From Burkholderia dolosa (GTDB lineage Bacteria; Pseudomonadota; Gammaproteobacteria; Burkholderiales; Burkholderiaceae): 59,064 nt of DNA. The notes below the pieces were generated by a model. The model was not told the origin of the DNA. It did no database searches and worked only from the letters and a program-made list of their open reading frames with translations. Of the stretch, positions 44,562 to 53,438 are shown one piece after another (the stretch's first letter is position 1; each line of letters begins with the position of its first letter). The stretch covers positions 1-59,064 of the forward strand of contig NZ_CABVPR010000039.1 of NCBI RefSeq assembly GCF_902499135.1, written 5' to 3'. The translations under genes were made by a program, and so were the position numbers.

Positions 44562-46175
44562 TCAGACGCTGAAGCGGTTCAGCGTATACGCGCGATACGC
44601 GGCGACGAACGCATCGAACGAGCCGGCTTCCTTCGCCTCCAGTTCCGCCTGCTCGGCGAGCGACTTCTCGGCGAGCGCGCGCTCGGCGCGCAGCGTGTCG
44701 GCAGACGGCGGATTCGCACGGAAATGCGCGGCATGCGCTTCGCTCTGCGCGAGCCCGAACGCGAGGAACGACTGCCCGTTCTCGCGCATCGTGCGCAGCA
44801 CGCGCGCGGACGGCGTGCGCTCCGGATCGGCGAGCTTCTCGCGCTGCGCGGCAATCGTCCGCGCATGCTCGTCGCCGCCGCGGATCTCGTCGAGGCGACG
44901 GCCGACCGTTTCGATGTCGGCCATCAGCTCGTCCGCCCACGCCTGCAGCGTGATCGGCCGCCCGTCGCGCGTCAGCGTGAGCCCCGGCTTGCGGCCTTCC
45001 ATCGTCACGCTCGCGAAGTTCGCGTTCGCTTCCTTGTACGCGTCGCAGTCGAGCGCCGGACTGTCGTCGAGCGCACACGCGAGCAGGAACGCATCGATGA
45101 AGCGCGCGGTGCCGAGCGCGATGCCGGTCGGCTCGAACGGATCGATGTCGAGGCAGCGCACCTCGATGTACTGCACGCCGCGCGACGCGAGCGCATGCAG
45201 CGGCCGCTCGCCCGAATACGTGATGCGCTTCGGCCGGATCGTCGAGTAGAACTCGTTCTCGATCTGCAGCACGTTCGTGTTGATCTGGATCCACTCGCCG
45301 TCGCGATGCGTGCCGATCGCCTCGTACGGCGGATACGGCTCGCTCACCGCCTTCGACAGCGCGTCGAGATAACCGGGCAGCGTGTTGTAGTCGACGTGCA
45401 GCGCCGCCTGCGCGGTCGTGTTCGAGTAGCCGAGATCGCTCATCCGCAGGCTCGTCGCGTACGGCCGGTACAGCGTATCCGCGTCGAACGCGTCGAGCCG
45501 ATGCGGCTTGCCGCGCAGGAACCTCGCGTCGAGCGCCGGCGACGCGCCGAACAGGTACATCAGCAGCCAGCTGCGGCGGCGGAAATTGCGGATCAGCGCG
45601 AGATAGCGCTCCGACTGATAGTCGACCAGCGTGGCGGTCGACCGCTCGTCCGCATGCAGGCGCCGCCACACTTCCTCGTGCAGCGAGTAGTTGTAGTGGA
45701 TGCCGGCGATGCACTGCATCGTGCGGCCGTAGCGGTACGCGAGGCCGCGCCGGTACACCGTCTTCAGGCGGCCGATGTTCGACGTGCCGTAGTTCGCGAT
45801 CGGAATCTCGTCGTCGGCCGGCAGCAGGCCGGGCATCGACTCGTTCCACAGCATCTCGTCGCCGAGCGACGCATACACGTAGCGATGCAGATCGTCGAGG
45901 CGCTCGAGCGTGATCGCCGCATCGCGTTCCGCGGGCGTGATCAGTTCGATCAGCGCTTCCGAGTAGTCGGTCGTCAGCGACGGGTGCGTGAGTGCCGCCC
46001 CCAGCGCGCGCGGATGCGGCGTGAACGCGATCATCCCGTCGCGCGTCACGCGCAGGCTTTCCTTTTCGATGCCGCGCAGGCCGTCGGGCAGATGCTGCCG
46101 CGTCGGGCCCGAGCTCAACGCATCGAGGCGATTCAGCAGCAGTTCGGACTGGCGGTGAGTCATGGTGTTCGACAT
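44562..46175 (-). CDS. gshA: Glutamate-cysteine ligase
   Basis: 537 aa, enterobacterial-type (class I) GshA. It catalyses the first, ATP-dependent step of glutathione synthesis. The beginning GLRGIEKESLRV, the TDYSEALIELITP substrate region and EVRCLDIDPFEPTG are family blocks. Length is close to the usual 518-540. No gshB is adjacent. Cytoplasmic enzyme. Confidence 0.95.
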   Translation of the reverse strand: MSNTMTHRQSELLLNRLDALSSGPTRQHLPDGLRGIEKESLRVTRDGMIAFTPHPRALGAALTHPSLTTDYSEALIELITPAERDAAITLERLDDLHRYVYASLGDEMLWNESMPGLLPADDEIPIANYGTSNIGRLKTVYRRGLAYRYGRTMQCIAGIHYNYSLHEEVWRRLHADERSTATLVDYQSERYLALIRNFRRRSWLLMYLFGASPALDARFLRGKPHRLDAFDADTLYRPYATSLRMSDLGYSNTTAQAALHVDYNTLPGYLDALSKAVSEPYPPYEAIGTHRDGEWIQINTNVLQIENEFYSTIRPKRITYSGERPLHALASRGVQYIEVRCLDIDPFEPTGIALGTARFIDAFLLACALDDSPALDCDAYKEANANFASVTMEGRKPGLTLTRDGRPITLQAWADELMADIETVGRRLDEIRGGDEHARTIAAQREKLADPERTPSARVLRTMRENGQSFLAFGLAQSEAHAAHFRANPPSADTLRAERALAEKSLAEQAELEAKEAGSFDAFVAAYRAYTLNRFSV

Positions 46176-46431
46176 GGAGGCGCAAGTGCGGGACGGCCGC
46201 GCGCGAAACGCCGCGCGCGGCCGACTGGATTGTTGGTCGCTTCGTTGGTAGCGGGCACTTTAACATCTCGCCGACACACGCGCTTGACCCGGCCGCGCGC
46301 GGCGCTTGCACGCTGCCGACACGCCGGCAGCCGCTCCCCGCGTCGTGGCGACGCACGTTTGCGCGAGCGTCGAAAACGGCGCCCGCGCGGCGAAATCGTC
46401 TGGAGGAACGTGCGGGGGGCGACGCGACGAC

Positions 46432-47391
46432 TCAGCCGCCGCGCGCGGCGCCCGCGCGGTCCGCGACGTCGTTCCACAAATGCAGCGCCGCATACGCGCG
46501 CCACGGTCGCCACGTTTCCGTGCGGCGTTTCTGGCTCGCGAGCCGGTCGAGCGACGGATCGCGCGCGGCGATCGACTGCATCAGCACGAGATCGGAGGCC
46601 GGCCACGCGTCCGGGTCGCGCCACGCGCGCATCGCGATGTATTCGACCGTCCACGGCCCGATGCCGGGCAGCTCGAGCCACGTGCCGCGCAGCGTCGCGA
46701 GATCGGCGTGCGCGCAGTCGACCGGCACGTCGCCGGCCGCCACCGCGCGCGCCATGCCGGTCAGCGCGGATGCGCGCTTGCCCGGCATGCCGATCTTCGC
46801 GAGATCGCATGCGGCAAGCGCGTCGGGCGTCGGGAAACGCCAGGCGGGCGCGCCTTCGTCGTCGTGCATCACGCGCTCCCCGGCCCGTTCGACGAGGCGG
46901 CCGACGATGGTCGTCGCCGCCTTCACGCTCACCTGCTGGCCGACGATCGCACGTACCGCCAGCTCGAATCCCGACCATGCGCCCGGCACGCGCAGCCCCG
47001 GCGCCGCCGCGACGAGCGGCGCGAACCACGGATCGCGTGCGAGCCCGCCGCCGATCGCGGCCGGATCGGCACCGAGGTCGAACATCGACGCGACGCGCGC
47101 GGCGAACGCATCGTCGACATGACGTGCGGCCGCCCCTTCGACCGTCGCGATCAGGCAATGCCGGCGCGGATGCCGCGTGACGGTCAGCCGGCCCGCTTCG
47201 CCGTGCAGATCGACGATACGGCGATACGCGCCGTCCGCGACCTGCTCGACGCCCGGAATCGCGCGCCCGCTGAAGAAGCGCAGCACGCGCGCCCAGTCGT
47301 ACGGCGCCTTGAAGCGCAGTTCCAGTTGCGCGGACGGCGGCACGAGGCCGCCGTTCGCGATCGACGTAATCGTCGCTGTTTCGATGCTCAA
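46432..47391 (-). CDS. alkA: DNA-3-methyladenine glycosylase II AlkA
   Basis: 319 aa. N-terminal AlkA domain followed by the HhH-GPD fold: SGFELAVRAIVGQQVSV, then LPGIGPWTVEYIAMRAW and the catalytic aspartate in DAWPASDLVL. It removes alkylated purines. I read the start as the TTG at 47391, which overlaps the ada stop (TTGA); this keeps it coupled to ada, the inducer of this repair pathway. Confidence 0.9.
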   Translation of the reverse strand: MSIETATITSIANGGLVPPSAQLELRFKAPYDWARVLRFFSGRAIPGVEQVADGAYRRIVDLHGEAGRLTVTRHPRRHCLIATVEGAAARHVDDAFAARVASMFDLGADPAAIGGGLARDPWFAPLVAAAPGLRVPGAWSGFELAVRAIVGQQVSVKAATTIVGRLVERAGERVMHDDEGAPAWRFPTPDALAACDLAKIGMPGKRASALTGMARAVAAGDVPVDCAHADLATLRGTWLELPGIGPWTVEYIAMRAWRDPDAWPASDLVLMQSIAARDPSLDRLASQKRRTETWRPWRAYAALHLWNDVADRAGAARGG

Positions 47392-48479
47392 GCTTCGCTG
47401 CCCTCCGCAACGGTTTCGTTTTGATCGTCGCGCGCATGGCGCGCTTCGGCTGCCAGCAGCGTCGCCTTGCGGCGCACGCCCCAGCGATAGCCGGCGAGCG
47501 CGCCGCCCTTTTGCACGACACGGTGACACGGGATCGCGAGCGCGACCGGGTTCGACGCGCACGCGGACGCGACGGCCCGTACCGCGTGCGGCGAGCCGAG
47601 CGCCTCGGCAATCTCCGAATAGCTGCGCGTTTCGCCGTACGGGATATGCGTGAGCGCCTCCCATACACGCTGCTGGAACGCGGTCGGCGCGATGTCGAGC
47701 GGCAGGTCGAACGCATGCCGAGAGCCGTCCAGATATGCGCGGATCTGCGCGACGAACGGCGCGAGCCGCGCGGCCGCTTCGACCAGCTCCGCACGCGCGA
47801 ACGCGTGCTTCAGTTCGTCGACGAGCGACGCCGCGTCGTCGCCGAACGCGATCCGGCAGATTCCCTGCTCGGTCGCGGCGACGAGCACCGTGCCGAGCGA
47901 CGTCGATGCCGTCGTGTAGTCGATTCGAAGCCCGGCGCCCTGGCGCCGAAACGCGGACGGCGCCATCCCGAGCTCGCGCGGCACCGACGCATAGAGCCGC
48001 GACGGCGAGTTGAAGCCGGCGTCGACGGCCGCGCGCGTGACCGGCTGGCCGCTTTGCAGCGCGTCGCGCAGCGCGGCGCCGCGCTGCGCGGCCTGGTACT
48101 GCCGCGGCGACACGCCGACCACCCGCTTGAACAGGCGTTGAAGGTGAAACGGGCTCACGTGCACGGCGTCGCTCAACTGCTCGAGCGTCATCCGCTCCGC
48201 GCGAGCGTCGAGCACCGCGCACGCACGATTGACGATCTCGAGTTCGCGCGGCAGGCCTTCCGGCTGACAGCGCTTGCACGGGCGGAACCCGGCCGCGCGC
48301 GCGGCGGCCGCGTCGGCGAAGAACGACACGTGCTCGCGCCGCGGCAGCCGCGACGAGCAGGTCGGGCGACAGAACACGCCGGTCGTGCGCACGGCATAGA
48401 AGAACGCGCCGTCCGCATGCGGATCGCGGGCGGTCACGGCGCCCCAGCGGGCATCGTCGGTCGGATAGGCGGTTTTCAT
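47388..48479 (-). CDS. ada: Bifunctional Ada: methyl-DNA repair and transcriptional activator
   Basis: 363 aa. The N-terminal zinc domain has C37 and C41 (FCRPTC) plus CKRC near residue 68; C37 is the expected acceptor of methylphosphotriester groups. An AraC-type HTH follows (LEQLSDAVHVSPFHLQRLFK), then the O6-methylguanine methyltransferase domain with the active-site IPCHRVV. Methylated Ada activates its own operon, so ada-alkA is likely self-induced by alkylation. GAGG lies upstream of the ATG. Confidence 0.95.
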   Translation of the reverse strand: MKTAYPTDDARWGAVTARDPHADGAFFYAVRTTGVFCRPTCSSRLPRREHVSFFADAAAARAAGFRPCKRCQPEGLPRELEIVNRACAVLDARAERMTLEQLSDAVHVSPFHLQRLFKRVVGVSPRQYQAAQRGAALRDALQSGQPVTRAAVDAGFNSPSRLYASVPRELGMAPSAFRRQGAGLRIDYTTASTSLGTVLVAATEQGICRIAFGDDAASLVDELKHAFARAELVEAAARLAPFVAQIRAYLDGSRHAFDLPLDIAPTAFQQRVWEALTHIPYGETRSYSEIAEALGSPHAVRAVASACASNPVALAIPCHRVVQKGGALAGYRWGVRRKATLLAAEARHARDDQNETVAEGSEA

Positions 48480-48508
48480 CTGAACCTCGCACTCTCAAGT
48501 GTAGACGG

Positions 48509-48523
48509 AGCCTACTCTAGGCT
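48509..48523. promoter_or_regulatory. Palindrome upstream of ada
   Basis: AGCCTA-CTC-TAGGCT, perfect 6-bp arms, 30 bases upstream of the ada start codon. It could be a binding site in the ada promoter, but it does not match the E. coli Ada box. Confidence 0.35.
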
Positions 48524-48721
48524 TCGGCACAGACGGCCGCGCGCTGAATCTTGCTCTGTGATTCGCGGCCGGCGCGCCGATACGCTGCCAGCACGCCGGG
48601 AAAACCGCAAAATCCCGCGCGGCCGTTGCGCGCACGCATCGCGCGTCATCGCTCCGTCACGATTTTGCTGCAGTGCGGCTGCGACAAAACGCCGTTCTGA
48701 CGTTTTTTTACACACGATATA

Positions 48722-48750
48722 TTGCGTCGCACCATCTGCATGTGTATAGT
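48722..48750 (+). promoter_or_regulatory. Predicted sigma70 promoter of a small RNA
   Basis: TTGCGT (48722-48727), 17-bp spacer, TATAGT (48745-48750). It lies in an AT-rich pocket of the ada-VOC gap and is followed within 75 bases by a strong terminator without any plausible gene between them. Confidence 0.6.
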
Positions 48751-48756
48751 TGGACC

Positions 48757-48825
48757 TGTCTCCTCCATGTCTCCTCCTGATATGGATTAAGCCCGTTCCG
48801 CTCTGCGTGAACGGGCTTTTTTTCG
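48757..48825 (+). ncRNA. Candidate small RNA with two anti-Shine-Dalgarno motifs
   Basis: The predicted transcript of about 69 nt contains the unpaired-looking sequence CTGTCTCCTCCATG followed by TCTCCTCCTG: two CUCCUCC motifs complementary to ribosome-binding sites. It ends in a classic Rho-independent terminator (AAGCCCGTTC / GAACGGGCTT, 48789-48818, then a run of T). The layout, promoter plus C/U-rich seed plus terminator, is that of an Hfq-type trans-acting regulator. No known family name is assigned. Confidence 0.6.
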
Positions 48826-48906
48826 TCCGTCGGTCGCGGCGCGTTCCCGCGAGCGCGGCGCGCGTTCTACACTCGACGCACCTGCTTGCCGAAGGAGGGT
48901 GCGTCC

Positions 48907-49320
48907 ATGAAACCGACCATCCGCGGAATCGACCATGTCGTGCTCCGCGTGACCGACATGGCTGCGATGACGCGCTTCTACTGCGATGCCGTCGGCTGTC
49001 ACGTCGAGAAGGAGCAGCCCGATCTGGGCCTCGTGCAGCTGCGCGCCGGCGATGCGCTGATCGATCTGCTCGCGGTCGGCGCGAAGATCGATCGCCCGGA
49101 CAGCGGCCCGCCCGGTGTCGGACGCAATCTCGATCATCTGTGCCTGCGCGTCGAGCCGTTCGATCCGCACGCGCTGATCGCGCATTTCGCCGCGCATGGC
49201 GCGCAGCCGGGTGCGCCCGTCGAACGCTACGGCGCCGGCGGCTACGGACCGTCGATCTATCTGTTCGATCCGGAGGGGAACATGCTCGAGTTCAAGGGGC
49301 CGCCGGCCGTCGTCGGCTAA
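48907..49320 (+). CDS. VOC family (glyoxalase/bleomycin-resistance fold) protein
   Basis: 137 aa single VOC module: GIDHVVLRVTDMAAMTRFYCD at the start and NLDHLCLRV in the middle, ending YLFDPEGNMLEFKG. The His and Glu metal ligands of the fold are present. Such small proteins are dioxygenases, isomerases or lyases; substrate unknown. The ATG at 48907 has GGAGG upstream. Confidence 0.88.
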   Translation: MKPTIRGIDHVVLRVTDMAAMTRFYCDAVGCHVEKEQPDLGLVQLRAGDALIDLLAVGAKIDRPDSGPPGVGRNLDHLCLRVEPFDPHALIAHFAAHGAQPGAPVERYGAGGYGPSIYLFDPEGNMLEFKGPPAVVG

Positions 49321-49356
49321 GCGCGGCGCGGCGCGGCCGGCGCGCGCGGCCCCGCG

Positions 49357-49911
49357 TCACGCGTCCGCGCGCGCCTTCAGCACCGTCCATTCGACCGCGA
49401 CCGGATCGTGGTCGGCACTCGACACCCATGCGGCACCGTCCTGCACCGTGCACTGCAGCCGCATCGTGCGCTCGGCGAGTTGGCCGAGCGCGACCGCGAC
49501 GCCGTCGGCGAGCGACAGCACCTGCACGTTGCGCAGCCGCTCGACCTTGCTGCGCACGCCCTGCCACCAGATATCCGACGTCTTGCCGCCGTACGCGATC
49601 ACCGTGACCTGCGCGGCACGGCCGGCCGCCTTCGAGATACGCCGCTCGTCGGGCTGGCCGACCTCGATCCATGCGTCGATCGCGCCGGTCAGGTCCTTCT
49701 GCCACAGATCGGGCTCGTCGACGTCCGACAGCCCTTTGCAGAACTCGAGCCGCTCGTGCGCGAACAGCGCGAACGCGACGATGCGCACCATCATCCGATC
49801 GTCGGTTTCCGACGGATGACGTGCGACCGTCAGCGCGTGATCGGCGTAGTAATGCCGATCCATGTCGGCGATTTGCAGTTCGGCTTTGTAGATCGTGGAT
49901 TTCAGCGCCAT
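49357..49911 (-). CDS. yaeQ: YaeQ family protein
   Basis: 184 aa, full-length YaeQ, starting MALKSTIYKAELQIADMDRHYY, with QPDERRISKAAGRA and DIWWQGVRSKVERL as further family blocks. The fold is related to the PD-(D/E)XK nuclease superfamily, and YaeQ was reported to relieve an RfaH defect, but its biochemical role is unclear. Confidence 0.92.
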   Translation of the reverse strand: MALKSTIYKAELQIADMDRHYYADHALTVARHPSETDDRMMVRIVAFALFAHERLEFCKGLSDVDEPDLWQKDLTGAIDAWIEVGQPDERRISKAAGRAAQVTVIAYGGKTSDIWWQGVRSKVERLRNVQVLSLADGVAVALGQLAERTMRLQCTVQDGAAWVSSADHDPVAVEWTVLKARADA

Positions 49912-50087
49912 GCGGATGCGGCCCGGGCGGGCATTCGGTTCGGTCGGGCCGTGATGATACCGAATGCGGGCCGCGCCGCCTGCGTGAAGCGCCGCCCACA
50001 GCGCAACGGCCCGGCATCGGCCGGGCCGCGTCGATCGCGCGCCGCCGGCCTCGTCAGGCCGGCACGCGCGCGTGGCGACGGTGCGCG

Positions 50088-50435
50088 TTACTGCTTGATG
50101 AAGCGCGAATCGGTCCAGAGGCCCTGCTGGTCGCTGTTGTCGGCGCTGACGAACTGCACGTCGCCCTGTTCGACCGACACCACGCGGAAGCGCTGGCCTT
50201 CCGGCACCGACAGGCAGCGATAGTCGTCGAAGTATTGCTGCTTCGCCTGCGCCTTGCCGTCGCGCTCGTGACTCAGCACGGAGTCCAGATTGTCCTTCGA
50301 CAGACAGCCCCATGCATTCTTCGTCAACTGGATTTCCTGCTTCGGCTTGACGGCCGAATCGCCGCCCGCGTAAGCAATCGATACCGCCGCAAATGCGCCG
50401 ACGAGGGCGAGAAAGACACCGGTTCGCTTCATCAT
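50088..50435 (-). CDS. Exported hypothetical protein
   Basis: 115 aa. Signal peptide of about 23 residues ending AYA; the mature part has two cysteines (GCLSKD and YRCLSV) that may form a disulfide in the periplasm, and a beta-rich C-terminal half. No family recognised. GGAG is located seven bases before the ATG. Confidence 0.72.
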   Translation of the reverse strand: MMKRTGVFLALVGAFAAVSIAYAGGDSAVKPKQEIQLTKNAWGCLSKDNLDSVLSHERDGKAQAKQQYFDDYRCLSVPEGQRFRVVSVEQGDVQFVSADNSDQQGLWTDSRFIKQ

Positions 50436-50946
50436 GTTTCCGTCTCCGTACTTGCGGGCACCAGGCTGGGTTAGCTATGCGTTTAAAGGTGATCGTGAAC
50501 CCGCGTTTTTCACTTTAGAAGACCGGCAAGCGATAGCAAGCACATTTATTGTGCGCTCGCAATAGCGGCGAATTGTCGCACCCCGCGCGCAGTCGATTTT
50601 TCGTCTGCTGTTTGCCGTTCATCGCGCGTTCTGTATGGCGCTCGAACATGCGACACGGCGCGCAAAGCATTATCCAGCAAGCCTTTCGGCAAAGTTACAA
50701 CGTGCCAATTGAACGGTTTGGATAATCCATTCCGATATCCGGATCATTTTGATGCGTTGCACACAAAGTCGGCCGAAACGATATGAATTTATCGCAGCGC
50801 GGAAACCCGATTTACCGCTAACAAGAAAAGTGCCAGATATAAGCGGGTGCGTATTTACCCGTATTCGGCCGCCTGTGTGATCTTCACGGGAAAACGGCGC
50901 GCCGGTTTTCTTCAGCTTTATCGGCGCGCCGCCATCAATCCGGCGA
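50436..50946. other. AT-enriched intergenic region
   Basis: 511 bases without a supported gene between the exported protein and speG, lower in GC than its neighbours. Two copies of the 10-bp palindrome CGGCGCGCCG (50895-50904 and 50922-50931) lie close to the speG 3' end. No promoter or RNA gene could be recognised with confidence. Confidence 0.4.
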
Positions 50947-51489
50947 TCAATTCGTTTGCCGGCGTTCGAAATAATCGCGCTGGAAGATGCACATCCGGTA
51001 CGCATTGTGATACGTGCCGTTGCCGAAAAATTCTTCCTTCAACTCGGCCTCGTGCTGGAATCCGCATTTTTCGTAGACGTGAATCGCGGCCGCATTCGAC
51101 GTATCGACGATCAGATACAGCTTGCGCAGGTTCAACACCCTGAACGCGTACTCGACTGCCAGACGCGTCGCCTGGCCCGCATAGCCTCGCCCCTGGCAAT
51201 GCGGCGCGATGATGATCTGGAATTCGCCGCGGCGGTGGATGTAGTCCAGCTCGATCAGTTCGACGAGGCCGACCAGGCTGCGCTGCGCGTCGATCGCGAC
51301 GAAGCGGCGCTCGCGCTGATCGTGCACGTGGCGGTCGTACAGTTGCGACAGCTCCGCGAAGGTTTCATACGGCTCCTCGAACCAGTAGCGCATGATCTTC
51401 GCGTCGTTGTTCAGTTCGTGGACGAAGCGCAGGTCGTCGCGCTCGAGCGGTCGCAGCGACAGCGTGTGAGCATCGTTCTGAAGTTGCAT
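50947..51489 (-). CDS. speG: Spermidine N1-acetyltransferase
   Basis: 180 aa GNAT acetyltransferase that inactivates excess spermidine/spermine with acetyl-CoA. The SpeG-specific stretches are [31 protein letters not shown] and [12 protein letters not shown]; the acetyl-CoA loop is QGRGYAGQA. Start: ATG 51489 lies seven bases after AAGGA, while the ATG at 51495 is only one base from it, so I take 51489. Confidence 0.92.
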   Translation of the reverse strand: MQLQNDAHTLSLRPLERDDLRFVHELNNDAKIMRYWFEEPYETFAELSQLYDRHVHDQRERRFVAIDAQRSLVGLVELIELDYIHRRGEFQIIIAPHCQGRGYAGQATRLAVEYAFRVLNLRKLYLIVDTSNAAAIHVYEKCGFQHEAELKEEFFGNGTYHNAYRMCIFQRDYFERRQTN

Positions 51490-51639
51490 GTTCATGTCCT
51501 TTTTTAATGCCGGCGCGTCGGCGAAACGCGCTCGTCCGGCCTCGATCGAGCCCATTTCGCCCCCGTAAGAAGTTGAACGCAGGCGAAATTCAGAGCCTAG
51601 AATGGGAGCAAGGGTTCCTGCCACCGCAAGGAGGCTATC

Positions 51640-51810
51640 GTGTTCGAGCAAGTCATACTCGGGATTTTTCTCGTGCTGCCGCTCGTGATCGTGGCGGTGC
51701 TGTTCTCCGACGAACTGTGGCAGGAACATCGACGCCAGCATCCGCGCGACGCCGACGCGCCGCATATCGACTGGAAGCATCCGTGGCGCCGCGTGAGGCG
51801 CGGGCACTGA
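51640..51810 (+). CDS. Small single-pass membrane protein
   Basis: 56 aa with a GTG start at 51640, preceded by AAGGAGG at five bases, a very strong ribosome-binding site. One hydrophobic segment ([18 protein letters not shown]) is followed by a His/Arg-rich cytoplasmic tail ([15 protein letters not shown]). No family recognised. The strong translation signal argues it is real although short. Confidence 0.65.
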   Translation: MFEQVILGIFLVLPLVIVAVLFSDELWQEHRRQHPRDADAPHIDWKHPWRRVRRGH

Positions 51811-51905
51811 GCCGTTCGACTTCCGCTTCGCGCGCGCCGCCTGGCGGGCCCGCAAATTGCGCAGTCGCGGTTTCTCCGATTCCGGTCAACCAGCGAGACG
51901 CCGAC

Positions 51906-52154
51906 GTGAACGACAAACCCGCTGCTTCCCCGCACGACATTCCGCACGAAACGATCGATCTGCAGATCGCCGACATACTCGCAACCGTCCGCTACCCGGC
52001 GAACAAGGATGCAATCGTCGACGCCGCACGCGACGCCGGCGCGAGCAACGAAGTGCTGTCGATGCTCGACGGCCTGCCCGAACAGGACTACGCGGACGTC
52101 GATGCCGTCACGCGCTGGGTCGCCGGCAACTTCGGTCCGGGGCTCGGCGTTTGA
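51906..52154 (+). CDS. DUF2795 domain protein
   Basis: 82 aa, GTG start. It matches the small helical DUF2795 family (ADILATVRYPANKDAIVDAA...MLDGLPEQDYADVDAV). Function unknown; it is often found in Burkholderia and actinobacteria. The ribosome-binding site is weak, but no better in-frame start exists. Confidence 0.72.
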   Translation: MNDKPAASPHDIPHETIDLQIADILATVRYPANKDAIVDAARDAGASNEVLSMLDGLPEQDYADVDAVTRWVAGNFGPGLGV

Positions 52155-52199
52155 GTGCATGCCGATAGCGTGTCAGGATCGGCTCGCACCGGTCGCGCC

Positions 52200-53031
52200 G
52201 CGGCCGGCCGCGTGCCGCCCGGCCGGCGACACGGTCGCGCTGCCGATCAACGCGGTCGCGCTCGTCGTCCGCGCGGTCAACGTGCTTGCGCTCCCAGTGG
52301 TCGTCGTCACGGGCCGGCTGCGCACGATGCTCGATCTATAGCTCGCGATCGCGGTATTCGCGTGCCTGACCGACACGACGCTGAACCTGCCGAGCACGAG
52401 CCGCTTCACGGTCGGCTGGGTATCTCGCGCGCGTATTCAGCATGTTCACGCCCGGCGTGCTGGTCTGCGTGCTGGCGTGGGAAGTGACGACGCTGTATCA
52501 GCGGCTGTTCGAAGCGCACGCGACGCTGGTTCACTCGTGCGCGCGCGACGGGCTGACCGGCACGTTCAACCGCAGCCATTTCAACGACCGGTTTCACGCG
52601 CTGTTCCTGCAGGCGCGTCGCGGACGCGAACCGCTGTCGCTGCTGATGGTCGTCGTCGATCACTTCGGGGCCTACAACGATGCGTTCGGACACGTGAAGG
52701 GCGATGCATGTTTGATCGCGATCGGGAATGCGCTGGCCGGCGTCGTCAGACGGCCGACGGATCTCGTCGCCCGTTACGGCGGCGAGGCATTCGCGATCGT
52801 ATTGCCGAACACCGGCGCGCACGGTGCGCGGATCGTTACGGAGCAAGCACGCGAAGCGGTGCTGCGGCTCGGTCTCGCGATGCCGGCGCGACAGCGTGCG
52901 TCAGCGTGAGCGTGGGCTGTGCGACCGTCGCGCCGGGCGATCTGTCGACGCCCGATGCGTTGCTCGAAGTCGCTGATGCCGCGCTGTATCGCGCGAAGGG
53001 AGCGGGGAGAAACCGGGTCGCCACGGCGTGA
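52200..53031 (+). pseudogene. Decayed MASE4-GGDEF diguanylate cyclase
   Basis: Readable pieces run from membrane segments (VALPINAVALVVRAVNVLAL) to a GGDEF domain (RDGLTGTFNRSHFNDRF, RYGGEAFAIVLPNT, ADAALYRAKGAGRNRV). There is an in-frame TAG at 52339-52341 where Trp is expected, a +1 frameshift near 52419 and another near 52903. Several conserved residues also differ, for example MVVVDHFGAYND where D-x-F-K is usual. The N-terminus is also missing. Remnant of a cyclic-di-GMP synthase. Confidence 0.78.
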
Positions 53032-53182
53032 AACGTCTGTGGTTTCGCGCACGCGTAACGGTCATTGTGACCGGAATAATGCGCGGTTACGCAATGCGCC
53101 GCGGCGATACGAATGCTTACAGTCCGTGTTCGGAGCGCTCGATATGCTGGGTTTCATCTTGAAATCCATGCAGGTGTGCGCG

Positions 53183-53302
53183 ATGAAGAAGACGCTTTTG
53201 CTGATTGCCGGTGTGGCCGCGTTGTTGAGCGGGTGCATCGTGGTGCCGGACGGCGGGTATTACGGCGGCGGGTACTACCACCATCATCGGCATTGGGATT
53301 GA
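53183..53302 (+). CDS. Small Gly/Tyr/His-rich lipoprotein
   Basis: 39 aa. Lipoprotein signal peptide MKKTLLLIAGVAALLSGC with lipobox LSGC, then a short tail of Gly, Tyr and His (YYGGGYYHHHRHW). Function unknown; His-rich tail may bind metal. Confidence 0.65.
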   Translation: MKKTLLLIAGVAALLSGCIVVPDGGYYGGGYYHHHRHWD

Positions 53303-53438
53303 CGTCGTGGCCCACGATGCGTGACGTGCGACGAGGGTAGCCAGAACGAAGCGCCGTTACGAGCATGCGACGTTCGTGTCGTGAGCGAGTCCGCCGTATG
53401 CGCGCGGGACGATGATCGAGCCGTATCGCGATCGCGAG

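Noticed and set aside
52442-52909. Intact GGDEF protein of 155 aa
   Set aside because: The frame starts in the middle of a membrane region and ends before the last conserved segment, which continues in another frame; it is part of a pseudogene.
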